DNA of 64,000 nt from Weissella sagaensis (GTDB lineage: Bacteria; Bacillota; Bacilli; Lactobacillales; Lactobacillaceae): the NCBI RefSeq assembly GCF_005405285.1, contig NZ_BJDT01000005.1, forward strand, positions 94,285 through 158,284, written 5' to 3'. The position numbers and the translations under genes are program-made. This document shows positions 9,616 to 18,124 of this stretch, in pieces; the stretch's first letter is position 1, and the number at the start of each line of letters is the position of its first letter. The notes under the pieces are model-generated. The model searched no databases. It worked only from the letters and a program-made list of their open reading frames with translations, and was not told the DNA's origin.

Positions 9616-10411
9616 TAATAGTCCCCTTCATTTGATCCATCCAATTTGGATTTTGTTCACCCAGTAATGATAATTGGTTTAGAAACTGTTGTCTAAAATC
9701 AGCAATTCCTTTTGTTGTGGCGGTCATTTTAGCTTGTTCACCCGCAATATTTAAATAACTAATCGCCAAAACAGCAGCAGTCTCAGGCACAATTTGTTCA
9801 CCTAATAAAGCTGCTAACAGTGCACCTAATACATCACCTGAACCCGTAAAACAATCCAATTCTAAAACACCATTCTCTAAAACCCACACATTATTTTGGG
9901 CTACAATAATATCTTTTGCTCCTGTAGCAACGTAAATTGAAGTAGTTGGTAGTGTTTTGAGTGCTGTTATTAACTCTGTAAATGCTGCAGGTGTTTGATC
10001 GATTTGGTTGCCATCCACACCACGACCATTTGTTTTCAATCCTGCAATTGCTCGCATTTCTGAAATATTACCACGCACAATTGTTGGTTCATACGTCATA
10101 ATCGCAGTCGCTATATGCATTGCTGTCCTAGCACTTGCGACACCTACTACGTCTAAAACAAAAGGTTTATCATGATAGGCTAGCTTACTTGCAGCCAGCA
10201 AACTCTCTTCTTTAGCTACGGATAAGCTACCTAAATTTAACAAAACACTGTTTGTTTGTCTTGCCAAATCTGAAAAAGCCCGAACATCTTCAGTCATTAT
10301 AGGTTTTGCACCAATATAAAGTAATGCATTGGCCACTGTTTCAACGGAAACCGTATTCGTTATACAATGAACTAACGGTGCAGTAGTCAATGGCATGGTT
10401 ACTTTTTCCAT
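9578..10411 (-). CDS. thiM: Hydroxyethylthiazole kinase
   Basis: 277 residues of the ThiM ribokinase-like fold. It phosphorylates 4-methyl-5-hydroxyethylthiazole so that ThiE can use it. It shows [26 protein letters not shown] near the start, the [10 protein letters not shown] segment, and the catalytic anion-hole region [16 protein letters not shown] (general base Cys/Asp area near 185). It starts within the stop of thiW (TAATG overlap), so the genes are translationally coupled. An alternative ATG lies five codons in. Confidence 0.96.
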   Translation of the reverse strand: MEKVTMPLTTAPLVHCITNTVSVETVANALLYIGAKPIMTEDVRAFSDLARQTNSVLLNLGSLSVAKEESLLAASKLAYHDKPFVLDVVGVASARTAMHIATAIMTYEPTIVRGNISEMRAIAGLKTNGRGVDGNQIDQTPAAFTELITALKTLPTTSIYVATGAKDIIVAQNNVWVLENGVLELDCFTGSGDVLGALLAALLGEQIVPETAAVLAISYLNIAGEQAKMTATTKGIADFRQQFLNQLSLLGEQNPNWMDQMKGTINGKRIVFSDITL

Positions 10412-10929
10412 TATCGTATCACCCTTTTCCCATTAAACACTTGCATCATATCTTTAAACAAAGAAATTTTCTTAGCTTGCTGCCAAATTAACCAAGCAGC
10501 TACCGCCCCCATTAATGTTGCCCCTAAAAATCTTGGCGTATACAACAACCAATATAAATCTGTTTTAGTACCTGTAAATAATACCATTACCGGATAAGAA
10601 ACTAATGAACCAATAATCCCCGTCCCAATAATTTCGCCAATAATTGACCCGTAAATATTCCGCGTTAGGCGTGCACCAACACCTGCTAACAATGCACCGA
10701 AAACAGCCCCCGTTAATGCCAATGGCGGAATCCCCATCAAAAGCATTCTAATAATACCACAACATACGGCCATAACGGTTGCATATAATGGCCCCATTAA
10801 AACACCGGCCAATATATTAATAACGCTAGACATCGGTGCCATGCCTTCAATACGTAAAATAGGCGATAATACAACATCCAAAGCAATCATCATTGCTAAG
10901 TAAGTTATTTTCCTAACTTTTGAATTCAT
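10411..10929 (-). CDS. thiW: ThiW, S component of an ECF-type thiamine-precursor importer
   Basis: 172 residues with five to six transmembrane helices, including the ThiW signature IEGMAPMSSVINILAGVLMGPLYA. ThiW is the substrate-capture subunit of an energy-coupling-factor importer, predicted to bring in the thiazole moiety, and uses shared EcfAAT subunits encoded elsewhere. I place the start at the ATG at 10929 behind GGGAG; a longer frame to 10992 would run into the riboswitch terminator. It is the first gene of the TPP-controlled operon and sits beside ThiM, the thiazole kinase, as expected for thiazole uptake. Confidence 0.9.
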   Translation of the reverse strand: MNSKVRKITYLAMMIALDVVLSPILRIEGMAPMSSVINILAGVLMGPLYATVMAVCCGIIRMLLMGIPPLALTGAVFGALLAGVGARLTRNIYGSIIGEIIGTGIIGSLVSYPVMVLFTGTKTDLYWLLYTPRFLGATLMGAVAAWLIWQQAKKISLFKDMMQVFNGKRVIR

Positions 10930-10972
10930 CTTAATTCTCCCAAAAATTTTACTGCTTATAAAAGTCAGACAA

Positions 10973-11018
10973 CAAAAAAGGCCTTTTTGCAATAAAAAAT
11001 CACAAAAAAGCCTTTATA
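10973..11018 (-). terminator. Riboswitch-controlled terminator
   Basis: On the minus strand, AAAGGC pairs with GCCTTTTTT across a T-rich loop between the TPP aptamer and thiW. This is the expected expression platform: TPP binding should favour this hairpin and stop transcription. Confidence 0.65.
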
Positions 11019-11045
11019 AATACAATTATTCATATTGGTATTTTC

Positions 11046-11130
11046 ACAATTCCTACGCTTAAATAACTAAAACAGGTACGAAGGGTCTAGAGCAATCCTC
11101 TTTCTCAGCCATAAATGGCTCCCCTTTGTG
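11046..11130 (-). promoter_or_regulatory. TPP riboswitch (THI element)
   Basis: The minus strand carries the THI-box pieces in order: GGGGAGCC, GGCTGAGA, GACCCTTCGTACCTG and GCGTAGGAA. These form the HMP-binding and pyrophosphate-binding arms of the TPP aptamer. It precedes thiW-thiM-thiE, so thiamine salvage should be shut off when TPP is plentiful. Confidence 0.95.
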
Positions 11131-11182
11131 ATTAATATTCTATTATATTACCATCATAACACATCAATCAACAAAATACTGA

Positions 11183-12079
11183 CTAATTAATATATTGGTT
11201 AACGACTTGTGTTATATATTTCCAAAATAGTTTATTAGCATTGGACTCATGCTCTTGTTTTAAACGTATAAAGCCAAAATTACTGGTTGTATTTAACCGC
11301 ACCTTACGCTTAATCAGTTGATTATCATTACTAATATCAACACGCTTATCCATAACCAAAGCAATTCCCATACCATTTGAAACCATGTTTAATATTATAT
11401 CAACACGTTTTCCTCGATAAGCAACAGCTGTTGTTAACTGCTGTCGTTCAACCATCATACTAAGTTTATTAAATACTAATGATTCTTCACCATCCAACAC
11501 TAAAATATCTTCTTGTAAGATATCATTGATTGACAGTACTCTTTTGGCCGATAAGGAATGATTTGCTGGCAACACAGCCACTAAGCTATCTTGATCGGTT
11601 AACAGTGTTTCAAATTTATTGTTTAATCCTGTAATATATTGGCCAAAAATAATATCTGCTTGATTGTCTAATAATGAGTCAACAAGCTTACGATCTTTAA
11701 TTTCAGAAAAATGTAATGTTACTTCTGGAAAATTTTGATGAAAAGAGCTCATTAATGAAAACCCTTCGTAATTTGAAAAAGCTGACATCGTATGAATTGT
11801 TAAGACATTGTCCGACTCAATATTATGTTGATTTAATGTTTGTTGTAATGCATCAAATTCATGAATGATTTTTTTAGCATACATTTCTGTAATACGGCCT
11901 GATTCAGTTAGCGAGATACGGCGATGTTCACGTATAAATAATTTTGTTTTTAATTCTTTTTCCAAGGCTAATATTTGTTTAGAAACATTTCCTTGTGTTG
12001 TATATAATCTTCTAGCTGTCTCAGAATAATTTTCGGTTTTAGCTAAGTCTAAAAACACATTAAATTTATGAATATCCAT
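11183..12079 (-). CDS. LysR-family transcriptional regulator
   Basis: 298 residues, typical LysR length. The N-terminal winged helix-turn-helix (about 1-60) reads MDIHKFNVFLDLAKTENYSE with TTQGNVSKQILALEKELKTKLF. The effector-binding domain follows from about 90 (VLTIHTMSAFSNYEG...). It ends just upstream of the thi riboswitch on the same strand with no obvious terminator between. Its ligand and targets cannot be told from the sequence. It is cytoplasmic and likely autoregulated. Confidence 0.92.
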   Translation of the reverse strand: MDIHKFNVFLDLAKTENYSETARRLYTTQGNVSKQILALEKELKTKLFIREHRRISLTESGRITEMYAKKIIHEFDALQQTLNQHNIESDNVLTIHTMSAFSNYEGFSLMSSFHQNFPEVTLHFSEIKDRKLVDSLLDNQADIIFGQYITGLNNKFETLLTDQDSLVAVLPANHSLSAKRVLSINDILQEDILVLDGEESLVFNKLSMMVERQQLTTAVAYRGKRVDIILNMVSNGMGIALVMDKRVDISNDNQLIKRKVRLNTTSNFGFIRLKQEHESNANKLFWKYITQVVNQYIN

Positions 12080-12229
12080 AATAGACTTCCTTATACATTA
12101 CTATTTGGAATAGTTTATCACAATTATAACCTGTATGGCATCTCAATAATATTAAAAGTGTTTAAAATATTTTAATTTAAAATAACTTTCATGCTTGTAT
12201 TTATAATGAACAAGTAGATTACTCATAAT

Positions 12230-12273
12230 AAAAAAGCAATAAATCACCAAAATTGGTAACTTATTGCTTTTTA
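12230..12273 (-). terminator. Terminator after pgk
   Basis: AAAAAGCAATAA and TTATTGCTTTTT flank a 20-nt loop containing a smaller ACCAA/TTGGT pairing. A T-run follows on the minus strand. Confidence 0.85.
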
Positions 12274-12284
12274 GTATGAGACAT

Positions 12285-13505
12285 TTATTTTTCAGAAATA
12301 GCAGCGATTCCAGGCAAAGTCTTACCTTCTAAGTACTCCAATGAAGCACCACCACCAGTTGAAATATGACTTAATTGATCAGCAACACCTAATTGTTGTA
12401 CAGCAGCGGTTGAATCACCACCACCAACAATGGTTGTTGCCCCATTTTCAGTCACTTTAACAAGTTCTTCACCAATAGCCAATGTTCCCTTAGCAAAGTT
12501 TTCCATTTCAAATACACCCATAGGTCCATTCCAAACAACTGTCTTTGCATCTGCAAGAACTGATTTAAATAGCTCAATTGACTTAGGACCAATATCTAGC
12601 CCCATGTATCCATCTTTAATGTCACCTTCAGCAACATATGACTCTGCATTATTTGCAAAGTTATCAGCTGCGACAGCATCAATAGGCAATACTAACTTAT
12701 CACCAGCATCAGCAATCAATTGCTTAGCCAGTTCAACCTTGTCAGCTTCAAATAATGAATTACCAATTTTTTCACCCTTAGCAGCAGCGAAAGTGTAAGC
12801 CATTCCACCACCAACGATTACCTTATCAGCTTTTGCCAATAGATTTTGGATGATTGTAATTTTATCAGAAACTTTTGCACCACCAATAATGGCAACAAAT
12901 GGACGTTCTGGATTTTCAACTGCACCACCCAAAAACTTAATTTCTTTTTCCATCAAGTAACCAGCTGCTGTTTGTTCAATATTAGCTGCAATACCTGCAT
13001 TAGATGCATGTGAACGATGAGCCGTTCCGAATGCATCATTTACAAATACGTCACCTAATGAAGACCAGTAAGCACCTAATTCAGGATCATTCTTTGACTC
13101 ACGCTTAACTTCCTCACCATCAACAACATCAGCATAACGTGTATTTTCAAAGATTAATACTTGACCATCTTCTAATTGGTTAATGGCTTCTTCTAGTTCA
13201 GGACCTTCAATGGCAGGAACAAAAGTTACAGGTTGACCAAGCAAATCAGCCAAACGTTGTGCAACTGGCTTCATTGATAATCCAGGCTTATCATCTTCAC
13301 TCTTAACACGACCTAAGTGTGAAAACAATACTGCACGTCCACCTGCTGACAAAACATGCTTAATAGTTGGCAATGCTGCTACAATACGGTTATCATTAGC
13401 AACTTCTTGTTGACCATCAACTTCCTTTAGCGGAACGTTGAAGTCAACACGCATCAATACTTTTTTACCTTTTAGCTCTAAGTCATCAACTGTTAATTTC
13501 GTCAT
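12285..13505 (-). CDS. pgk: Phosphoglycerate kinase
   Basis: 406 residues. It transfers phosphate from 1,3-bisphosphoglycerate to ADP in glycolysis. Conserved pieces are the [11 protein letters not shown] substrate loop, SHLGR, the hinge [15 protein letters not shown], and the C-terminal nucleotide loop [11 protein letters not shown]. It lies downstream of gap on the same strand with a terminator-like hairpin between them, so it may be partly attenuated or have its own promoter. Ordinary core gene. Confidence 0.98.
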   Translation of the reverse strand: MTKLTVDDLELKGKKVLMRVDFNVPLKEVDGQQEVANDNRIVAALPTIKHVLSAGGRAVLFSHLGRVKSEDDKPGLSMKPVAQRLADLLGQPVTFVPAIEGPELEEAINQLEDGQVLIFENTRYADVVDGEEVKRESKNDPELGAYWSSLGDVFVNDAFGTAHRSHASNAGIAANIEQTAAGYLMEKEIKFLGGAVENPERPFVAIIGGAKVSDKITIIQNLLAKADKVIVGGGMAYTFAAAKGEKIGNSLFEADKVELAKQLIADAGDKLVLPIDAVAADNFANNAESYVAEGDIKDGYMGLDIGPKSIELFKSVLADAKTVVWNGPMGVFEMENFAKGTLAIGEELVKVTENGATTIVGGGDSTAAVQQLGVADQLSHISTGGGASLEYLEGKTLPGIAAISEK

Positions 13506-13553
13506 AAAATTCCTCTTTTCTCTACTAAAAATAACTAAGAAATTTATATAAAA

Positions 13554-13592
13554 AACGGGTGGTTCAGACTATTACTAAACCACCCGTTTTCA
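13554..13592 (-). terminator. Terminator between gap and pgk
   Basis: The arms AACGGGTGGTT and AACCACCCGTT form an 11-bp GC-rich hairpin followed by T residues on the minus strand (the A-run at 13549-13555 on plus). Confidence 0.85.
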
Positions 13593-13610
13593 ATAATAGT
13601 TATTCCACTA

Positions 13611-14621
13611 TTAAAGTGTTGCCAAGTGCAACAAAGTACGGATCATGTTTGAAGTGAAACCATACTCGTTGTCATACCAAGCAGCAGTTTGTACTAATTG
13701 CTTATCACCAACAGTGATAACCTTAGTCAAAGTTGGATCAAATACGGCACCGTGTGTGTCACCGATGATATCTGATGAAACAATTTCATCAGCATTGTAT
13801 CCAAATGAATCATTTTCGTACTTCTTAACAGCTTCGTTGATTTCTTCAGCTGAAACAGTCTTTGACAAAACTGTTGTCAATTCAGTAACTGAACCGTCAA
13901 CAACACCAACACGTTGTGCGTGACCATCCAACTTACCAGCAACTTCAGGAACAACCAAACCGATAGCCTTAGCAGCACCAGTTGAGTGAGGAATAGTATT
14001 TACAGATGCAGCACGATTTGAGCGCATCTTCTTACCCTTAGGACCATCCAAAAGCATTTGAGTACCAGTGAAAGCGTGAACAGTAGTCATCAAACCAAGT
14101 TCAATACCAAATTCCTTGTTCAAGGCGTTTGCCAATGGTGCAAGTGATTGAGTAGTACATGAACCAGCAGATACAATGTTATCATCTGCAGTCAATGTAT
14201 CTTGGTTAACACCGTACACAACCGTTGGAATGTTACCAGCAGGTGCTGAAATCAACACCTTCTTAGCACCAGCATCCAAGTGAGCTTGTGACTTTTCTGC
14301 TGAAGTGTAGAATCCTGTTGATTCCAAAACAACTTCAACACCATCGTTAGCAACCCACTTCAAGTCAGCTGCGTTACGCTCAGCGTATACACGGATCTTC
14401 TTACCGTCAACGATAATACCTTCTTCATCAGCTGAAACTTCAGCTGCCAAAGTACCATGTGTTGAATCATACTTCAACAAGTATGCCAACATAGCAGGGT
14501 TTGTTAAATCGTTAATTGCAACAACTTCAATGTCATCTGCAGTATCCTTCAATTCAAGGATGCGACGAAATGCTAAACGACCAATACGGCCAAAACCGTT
14601 GATACCAATCTTAACAGTCAT
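13611..14621 (-). CDS. gap: Glyceraldehyde-3-phosphate dehydrogenase, type I
   Basis: 336 residues. The NAD-binding motif [13 protein letters not shown] opens the protein, and the active site [13 protein letters not shown] contains the catalytic Cys (near residue 153). [13 protein letters not shown] lies near the end. It catalyses the oxidative phosphorylation step of glycolysis. One departure: the active site reads SCTTQ where SCTTN is usual, with Gln replacing the Asn after the second Thr. Strong GGGAGG ribosome site and strong promoter. Confidence 0.98.
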   Translation of the reverse strand: MTVKIGINGFGRIGRLAFRRILELKDTADDIEVVAINDLTNPAMLAYLLKYDSTHGTLAAEVSADEEGIIVDGKKIRVYAERNAADLKWVANDGVEVVLESTGFYTSAEKSQAHLDAGAKKVLISAPAGNIPTVVYGVNQDTLTADDNIVSAGSCTTQSLAPLANALNKEFGIELGLMTTVHAFTGTQMLLDGPKGKKMRSNRAASVNTIPHSTGAAKAIGLVVPEVAGKLDGHAQRVGVVDGSVTELTTVLSKTVSAEEINEAVKKYENDSFGYNADEIVSSDIIGDTHGAVFDPTLTKVITVGDKQLVQTAAWYDNEYGFTSNMIRTLLHLATL

Positions 14622-14675
14622 ATTATTAAGATCCCTCCCAAAAAATTCTTTTTTTGTTACGTTCCTACATGATAT

Positions 14676-14704
14676 ATTATACGACTTTACTTATATTTTC
14701 GCAA
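14676..14704 (-). promoter_or_regulatory. Promoter of gap
   Basis: Minus-strand TTGCGA (14704-14699), 17-nt spacer, perfect TATAAT (14681-14676), about 55 bp before the gap start. I saw nothing further in the AT-rich stretch 14705-14916. Confidence 0.7.
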
Positions 14705-14916
14705 ACAAAGTAAGTCTCTGAACAAATGCTTAATTTCAAAATTTATTTCCAAAAAAATTATATTAGATTGATTATAAAAAAATTGTTTAACAATAGATTA
14801 TTATGTTTATAATCTGATTTAAGTTCCAAAATAAACACTCACGAATAAGAGTTTTCTGAAACGTTTAATCAGCTATTTACCGATTATTTATCATTAATTA
14901 ATAAAATTTTCACAAT

Positions 14917-15129
14917 CTATTTTTCAAGCACAAGACGGTGGGCCTCTTTATCATCTACACCACCTAACCTAATCAATCCATAGCGCATTAGTAAATTTAT
15001 TCCCCTAACATATCGGTGTAATTTTCCCATGAATAAATTTTCAAGTATCGTTACAATTGTTAGTGCCACAATCCACAAACACATAAATATCCCCAAAACA
15101 ATTAAAAAAGCAATCATTGCATTACTCAT
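14917..15129 (-). CDS. 70-aa membrane peptide in a regulator cassette
   Basis: One long hydrophobic segment (IAFLIVLGIFMCLWIVALTIVTIL) followed by a basic amphipathic tail (GKLHRYVRGINLLMRYGLIRLGG). I set the start at the ATG at 15129 behind AGGAGGAG; a GTG two codons earlier falls in the ribosome site. I do not recognise the family. It lies downstream of the ImmA-like and XRE genes. The same 13-bp motif TTAGTTAAGTTTA occurs just upstream of it and in the regulator promoter, so it is a likely regulated output of that pair. Confidence 0.65.
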   Translation of the reverse strand: MSNAMIAFLIVLGIFMCLWIVALTIVTILENLFMGKLHRYVRGINLLMRYGLIRLGGVDDKEAHRLVLEK

Positions 15130-15250
15130 AGCCACTCCTCCTGTTAGTTTAAACTTAACTAATGTAACTAATTAAAGTCCTACGTGTTTTTCCTTAGGAC
15201 TAAATTAATTATAGATTAGATTAAAACTAAAATCAACAGTTTTATTAGGT

Positions 15251-15706
15251 TTAATTTAACAGGCCGCTGTGACGGTATAAATCCACGGTTTCTTGTGCAA
15301 AATCCAACGGGTAACCTAAATACTCACATAACATCCACGCTTCAAATGGCTGATTTTCATACTCTTGTGCAATCTTTATCATAGTTTCTTCGCTAGTCAT
15401 ATACTTAATAACTGCTTCGCGAGCAACAACTTCATCATTATGCGCTAAGCTTGTATTATAGTCTAAATGATTCCCAATGTCTGAAATCGCATGATGAAAT
15501 TCCTCTACCAAAGTACGCGCCTTTTCAAAAATGGGTAGCGTTTTATCAATAAATATATACGCTTTATCTTCCTTAAGATAGGCAACACCATCTAATCCCG
15601 AATTTTCTTTTAAAGGCATTGTATCTAAAATAACGGGTGTCATCCCTAACTCTAATAAATCATTTTCTACTCTTATCAAGAGATTATCATAGCTATCTGT
15701 TCCCAT
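15251..15706 (-). CDS. ImmA/IrrE-like metallopeptidase domain protein
   Basis: About 151 residues. Around residue 85 is LVEEFHHAISDIGNH, the EExxHH variant of the HExxH zinc site common in phage and ICE ImmA-like proteins. Such proteins cleave or inactivate a partner XRE repressor. It overlaps the end of the XRE gene, so the two are coupled. I place the start at the ATG at 15706, with AGGA upstream; an earlier ATG exists at 15718. The family call rests on the motif and gene pairing. This pair lies outside the prophage. Confidence 0.75.
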   Translation of the reverse strand: MGTDSYDNLLIRVENDLLELGMTPVILDTMPLKENSGLDGVAYLKEDKAYIFIDKTLPIFEKARTLVEEFHHAISDIGNHLDYNTSLAHNDEVVAREAVIKYMTSEETMIKIAQEYENQPFEAWMLCEYLGYPLDFAQETVDLYRHSGLLN

Positions 15707-16079
15707 TCCGATCCTCATAATTAGCAATCAGGCCCTCAATGTATGACTTAGCACGATCAATGACACGTGCTCGCTCTTCATCTGGTAAACCTGAAATGTC
15801 TATTCCCCAATGTGCTGCCATTAATACTGGTTCATCAGTCATCATCGTTTTTGAAACTTGACTTGGTTCTTCAACAAGATCTGATTTTGCAATTTTAAAA
15901 TATTCGGCCATGGCCTCGATCTTATCAATTCTTGGATATGTTTTACCATTTGACCAATCCGAAATTGTTGCTGTTGATACGCCAATTATTTCGGCCAAAT
16001 GTGCTGCTGTTATCTCATTTTGTTTAATATAACGTTTAATGTTTCGGCCCATCGTGGCCTTTCCTTCGGATGATGCCAT
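15693..16079 (-). CDS. XRE-family transcriptional regulator
   Basis: About 128 residues. The N-terminal helix-turn-helix reads RYIKQNEITAAHLAEIIGVSTATISDWSNGKTYPRIDKIEAMAEYF, followed by a linker and a C-terminal segment resembling the dimerisation or cleavage part of small phage repressors. The ATG at 16079 follows AAAGGTG; a GTG three codons earlier overlaps that site. It is paired with an ImmA-like gene, as in CI/ImmA or ImmR/ImmA switches, but is separated from the prophage by tRNA-Arg. It could be a relic of another mobile element or a host stress switch. Confidence 0.85.
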   Translation of the reverse strand: MASSEGKATMGRNIKRYIKQNEITAAHLAEIIGVSTATISDWSNGKTYPRIDKIEAMAEYFKIAKSDLVEEPSQVSKTMMTDEPVLMAAHWGIDISGLPDEERARVIDRAKSYIEGLIANYEDRNGNR

Positions 16080-16123
16080 TGTATTCACCTTTTCTGTTAT
16101 AAATTTATATTATTATAGTTTTT

Positions 16124-16152
16124 ATTATAAAGGTAAACTTAACTAACTGCAA
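16124..16152 (-). promoter_or_regulatory. Promoter of the XRE regulator with operator-like motif in the spacer
   Basis: Minus-strand TTGCAG (16152-16147), 17-nt spacer, perfect TATAAT (16129-16124). The spacer holds TTAGTTAAGTTTA (16146-16134), repeated at 15162-15150 before the membrane-peptide gene, suggesting autoregulation. A palindromic AGGTTTAACCT lies next to the -35. Confidence 0.65.
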
Positions 16153-16234
16153 GGTTTAACCTAATGATACTTCATTAAGCATTTTATTTCTATTGCTAAT
16201 ACGAATCTATTGGTTTATAATTGTTATTTGTTAT

Positions 16235-16306
16235 GGACCTGTAGTGTAATGGATATCACGTTGGATTCCGGTTCCGGAGATGAGGGTTCGATTCCCCCCA
16301 GGTCCA
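16235..16306 (+). tRNA. tRNA-Arg (CCG)
   Basis: 72-nt cloverleaf. The acceptor GGACCTG pairs with CAGGTCC, the anticodon stem TTGGA pairs with TCCGG, and the loop TTCCGGT gives anticodon CCG (reads CGG, Arg). The T-arm GAGGGTTCGATTCCCCC is standard. The 3' part, from 16291, is the left copy of the phage attachment core, so integration leaves the tRNA intact. Confidence 0.95.
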
Positions 16307-16338
16307 TTTTATAGATGCTATAAACGTTGATATAAAGG
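16291..16338 (+). repeat. Left attachment site (attL core), 48-bp direct repeat
   Basis: The 48 bp starting ATTCCCCCCAGGTCCATTTT and ending ATATAAAGG are identical to 53222-53269. The copy includes the 3' end of tRNA-Arg. Weaker similarity continues for about 35 bp beyond the core on both sides of the element. It marks the left boundary of the prophage. Confidence 0.95.
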
Positions 16339-16353
16339 CATTTACATTGTCCC

Positions 16354-16375
16354 TAGTGGCAAATTAGTGGCAAAT
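16354..16375 (+). repeat. Tandem TAGTGGCAAAT, putative integrase arm-type sites (left)
   Basis: Two consecutive 11-bp copies of TAGTGGCAAAT lie just inside attL. The same motif occurs twice just after the integrase gene (53077-53099), as expected for arm-type binding sites on the two phage arms. Confidence 0.7.
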
Positions 16376-16402
16376 CTGTTTTTGGTTTGTCAGTTAATAA
16401 TT

Positions 16403-16449
16403 TGAGCCTGTTGAACGATTATTAATTTAGTCGCTCAATAGGCTTTTTG
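16403..16449 (+). terminator. Phage-supplied terminator behind tRNA-Arg
   Basis: AGCCTGTTGAACGA pairs with TCGCTCAATAGGCT and is followed by TTTTTG on the plus strand. It should terminate the tRNA-Arg transcript, whose chromosomal terminator now lies beyond the prophage at 53313-53349. Confidence 0.7.
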
Positions 16450-16504
16450 TTTATCAATACAATTTGATTGGTTTACTATCTGCTTATATATAGGTAGAAA
16501 ACAC

Positions 16505-16544
16505 AAAAAAAGCCCCACCAGTCGCAATGACCAGTGGGGTTTTT
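16505..16544. terminator. Terminator of the phage late operon
   Basis: AAGCCCCACCAGTC and GACCAGTGGGGTTTTT form a strong hairpin with T-runs on both strands. On the minus strand it closes the lysis end of the late operon. I see no gene in 16545-16707. Confidence 0.8.
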
Positions 16545-16707
16545 AACTTGATAAATGTCTTTTTATGCACACAATTATTATGATTAATTCCTTTAGGAAA
16601 AAAGGTATCAAGTCAAATAAATTATAATTTATTTATAGTTTATTTACAACTAGATTCATTTATAAAGTGGTCTAAATCAACCAGTTTAACAAGTTATGTG
16701 AATATCT

Positions 16708-17811
16708 TTATTTAGCTAACAGTGATTTAGCACTATACCAAATCATACCATAATCACCTTCTTTGATACCTGCTCCATTCGAATTGTTGTCGTATTTATC
16801 AATCGTCCCATAGTCATAACCACGCATAAATTTTACGTTATCACCTACGCGAGTTGCTGCATAGTTACCACGAGTCACATTATCCAACATTGCTAGCGGA
16901 ATACCATTAGCCGTCCATGAGGCGTCTTTACCACCAGCCAAGTCGTAATTGATTGCTTGCCACATACCATTGACAAAGGTAATCTTGTCCACACGGAAGC
17001 TCTTATAGGCCGTGAAACGATTACCAGCATTCTTAAACTTCTTGATTGCAGAAGTATCATGATTTACAGCAGGTTTAATAGGCTTAGTTGGTGTCACATT
17101 AGGTACAATAGCATCCTTATCAGTTCCTGCTGTAAAGAAATTATCATACAAGATATTGGCATCAAATACACCCAATGAACTGGCAAAAGTTTGCTTGCTT
17201 GTCCATTGCCAAGCATGTTCAGTTGAATAATGTTTCATGTCAGCAGTTGGTACATATGGATATTGAGCGATCCATGCCTTTTCACCGTCTGGTGATACTG
17301 AAATGGCTGAACCACCTGTATACGTCGTTGAGCGATAACCACCATAACGGGCTACCTCCGCCTCAAATGCACGAGCAATAGGTTGCATTGCTCGTCCCAT
17401 AGCGATTTGGTTTTGGTTCTCAATATCAACAGCTAGTACAGCGCCAACAGGTAATCCATCAGCTTTGGCCATGTTGACTGCGTATTGTGCTTCTTGAATG
17501 GCACCAGCCACCGTTGTTGATCGTAAATAATGGTACCCGTTGATATAAACACCTGCTTGTTGTGCAGCTGCAATGTTTCCTTTAGCAGTCCAATCGTGGA
17601 AACCGACACCCTCACTAATTTTTGTGGTAATGGCTTTAAGTCCGTAGTTATTACGCATGTAAGTGAATTCTGGTGACGTCATGGCTCCATTATGATTAGA
17701 AACATCAATCATGTCTACACGTGGCGTATCAGCATGTACGTTTGTTTCACCAATACCACCTAATGCAAAAACTGTACCTAAGACAACCAAGGTTGTTTTT
17801 AATTTATTCAT
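16708..17811 (-). CDS. Phage endolysin, GH25 lysozyme with signal peptide
   Basis: 367 residues. A Sec-type signal peptide (about 1-27, ending VHA) precedes a glycosyl hydrolase 25 domain (about 33-225) with DVSNHNG at the first catalytic strand and LAVDIENQ carrying the catalytic Asp/Glu. After a Pro/Lys linker (NVTPTKPIKPAVN) a C-terminal domain of about 120 residues holds the SFRVDKITFVNGMWQAINYDLAGG segment, probably an SH3-like wall-binding module. The enzyme cuts the MurNAc-GlcNAc bond of peptidoglycan. The signal peptide suggests export independent of the holin, with the holin triggering lysis. Confidence 0.93.
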   Translation of the reverse strand: MNKLKTTLVVLGTVFALGGIGETNVHADTPRVDMIDVSNHNGAMTSPEFTYMRNNYGLKAITTKISEGVGFHDWTAKGNIAAAQQAGVYINGYHYLRSTTVAGAIQEAQYAVNMAKADGLPVGAVLAVDIENQNQIAMGRAMQPIARAFEAEVARYGGYRSTTYTGGSAISVSPDGEKAWIAQYPYVPTADMKHYSTEHAWQWTSKQTFASSLGVFDANILYDNFFTAGTDKDAIVPNVTPTKPIKPAVNHDTSAIKKFKNAGNRFTAYKSFRVDKITFVNGMWQAINYDLAGGKDASWTANGIPLAMLDNVTRGNYAATRVGDNVKFMRGYDYGTIDKYDNNSNGAGIKEGDYGMIWYSAKSLLAK

Positions 17812-18124
17812 TGGTCATTCCTTTCATTTTTGTGACCGCCGTTTCAATAGCATCGTTAAGTTCTTCTGATGTAAATAAATGTGCTTTATCCAATGTCACT
17901 AGATAATCAACGATATATTTCAGTGCGTTAGCTTTCTTTTCAGCGCCAACAGTTGAACTTTGTTCTGCCCAATTTACAGCTGATTCAGCTAATACCAATA
18001 AATCACTGACTTTTTTATTTCCTGTAAATCGACGTTTTAAGATAAAAATTAGCCAAATTAAAAGCACTGGTGCAATACCTGATTGCCACAGTGCTAATGC
18101 TAAATGCGTAAATTCATTATTCAA
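17804..18124 (-). CDS. Phage holin, LL-H type
   Basis: About 106 residues with an N-terminal transmembrane helix (SGIAPVLLIWLIFILKRRF), then a soluble amphipathic part ending in TAVTKMKG, the layout of the LL-H holin family. It controls the timing of lysis with the endolysin gene it overlaps by 8 bp. I prefer the TTG at 18124, just upstream of the stop of the preceding gene and about 11 nt after AAAGGGA. In-frame GTG (18157) and further starts exist upstream, so the N-terminus is uncertain. Confidence 0.75.
   Translation of the reverse strand: MNNEFTHLALALWQSGIAPVLLIWLIFILKRRFTGNKKVSDLLVLAESAVNWAEQSSTVGAEKKANALKYIVDYLVTLDKAHLFTSEELNDAIETAVTKMKGMTNE

Noticed and set aside
10930..10992. N-terminal extension of ThiW to 10992
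   Set aside because: The extension lies in the riboswitch terminator region and has no ribosome site; the ATG at 10929 has GGGAG.
14917..16290. Treating the XRE/ImmA-like cassette as part of the prophage
   Set aside because: It lies on the host side of the intact tRNA-Arg and the 48-bp core, and the prophage already has its own CI and ImmA-like genes.
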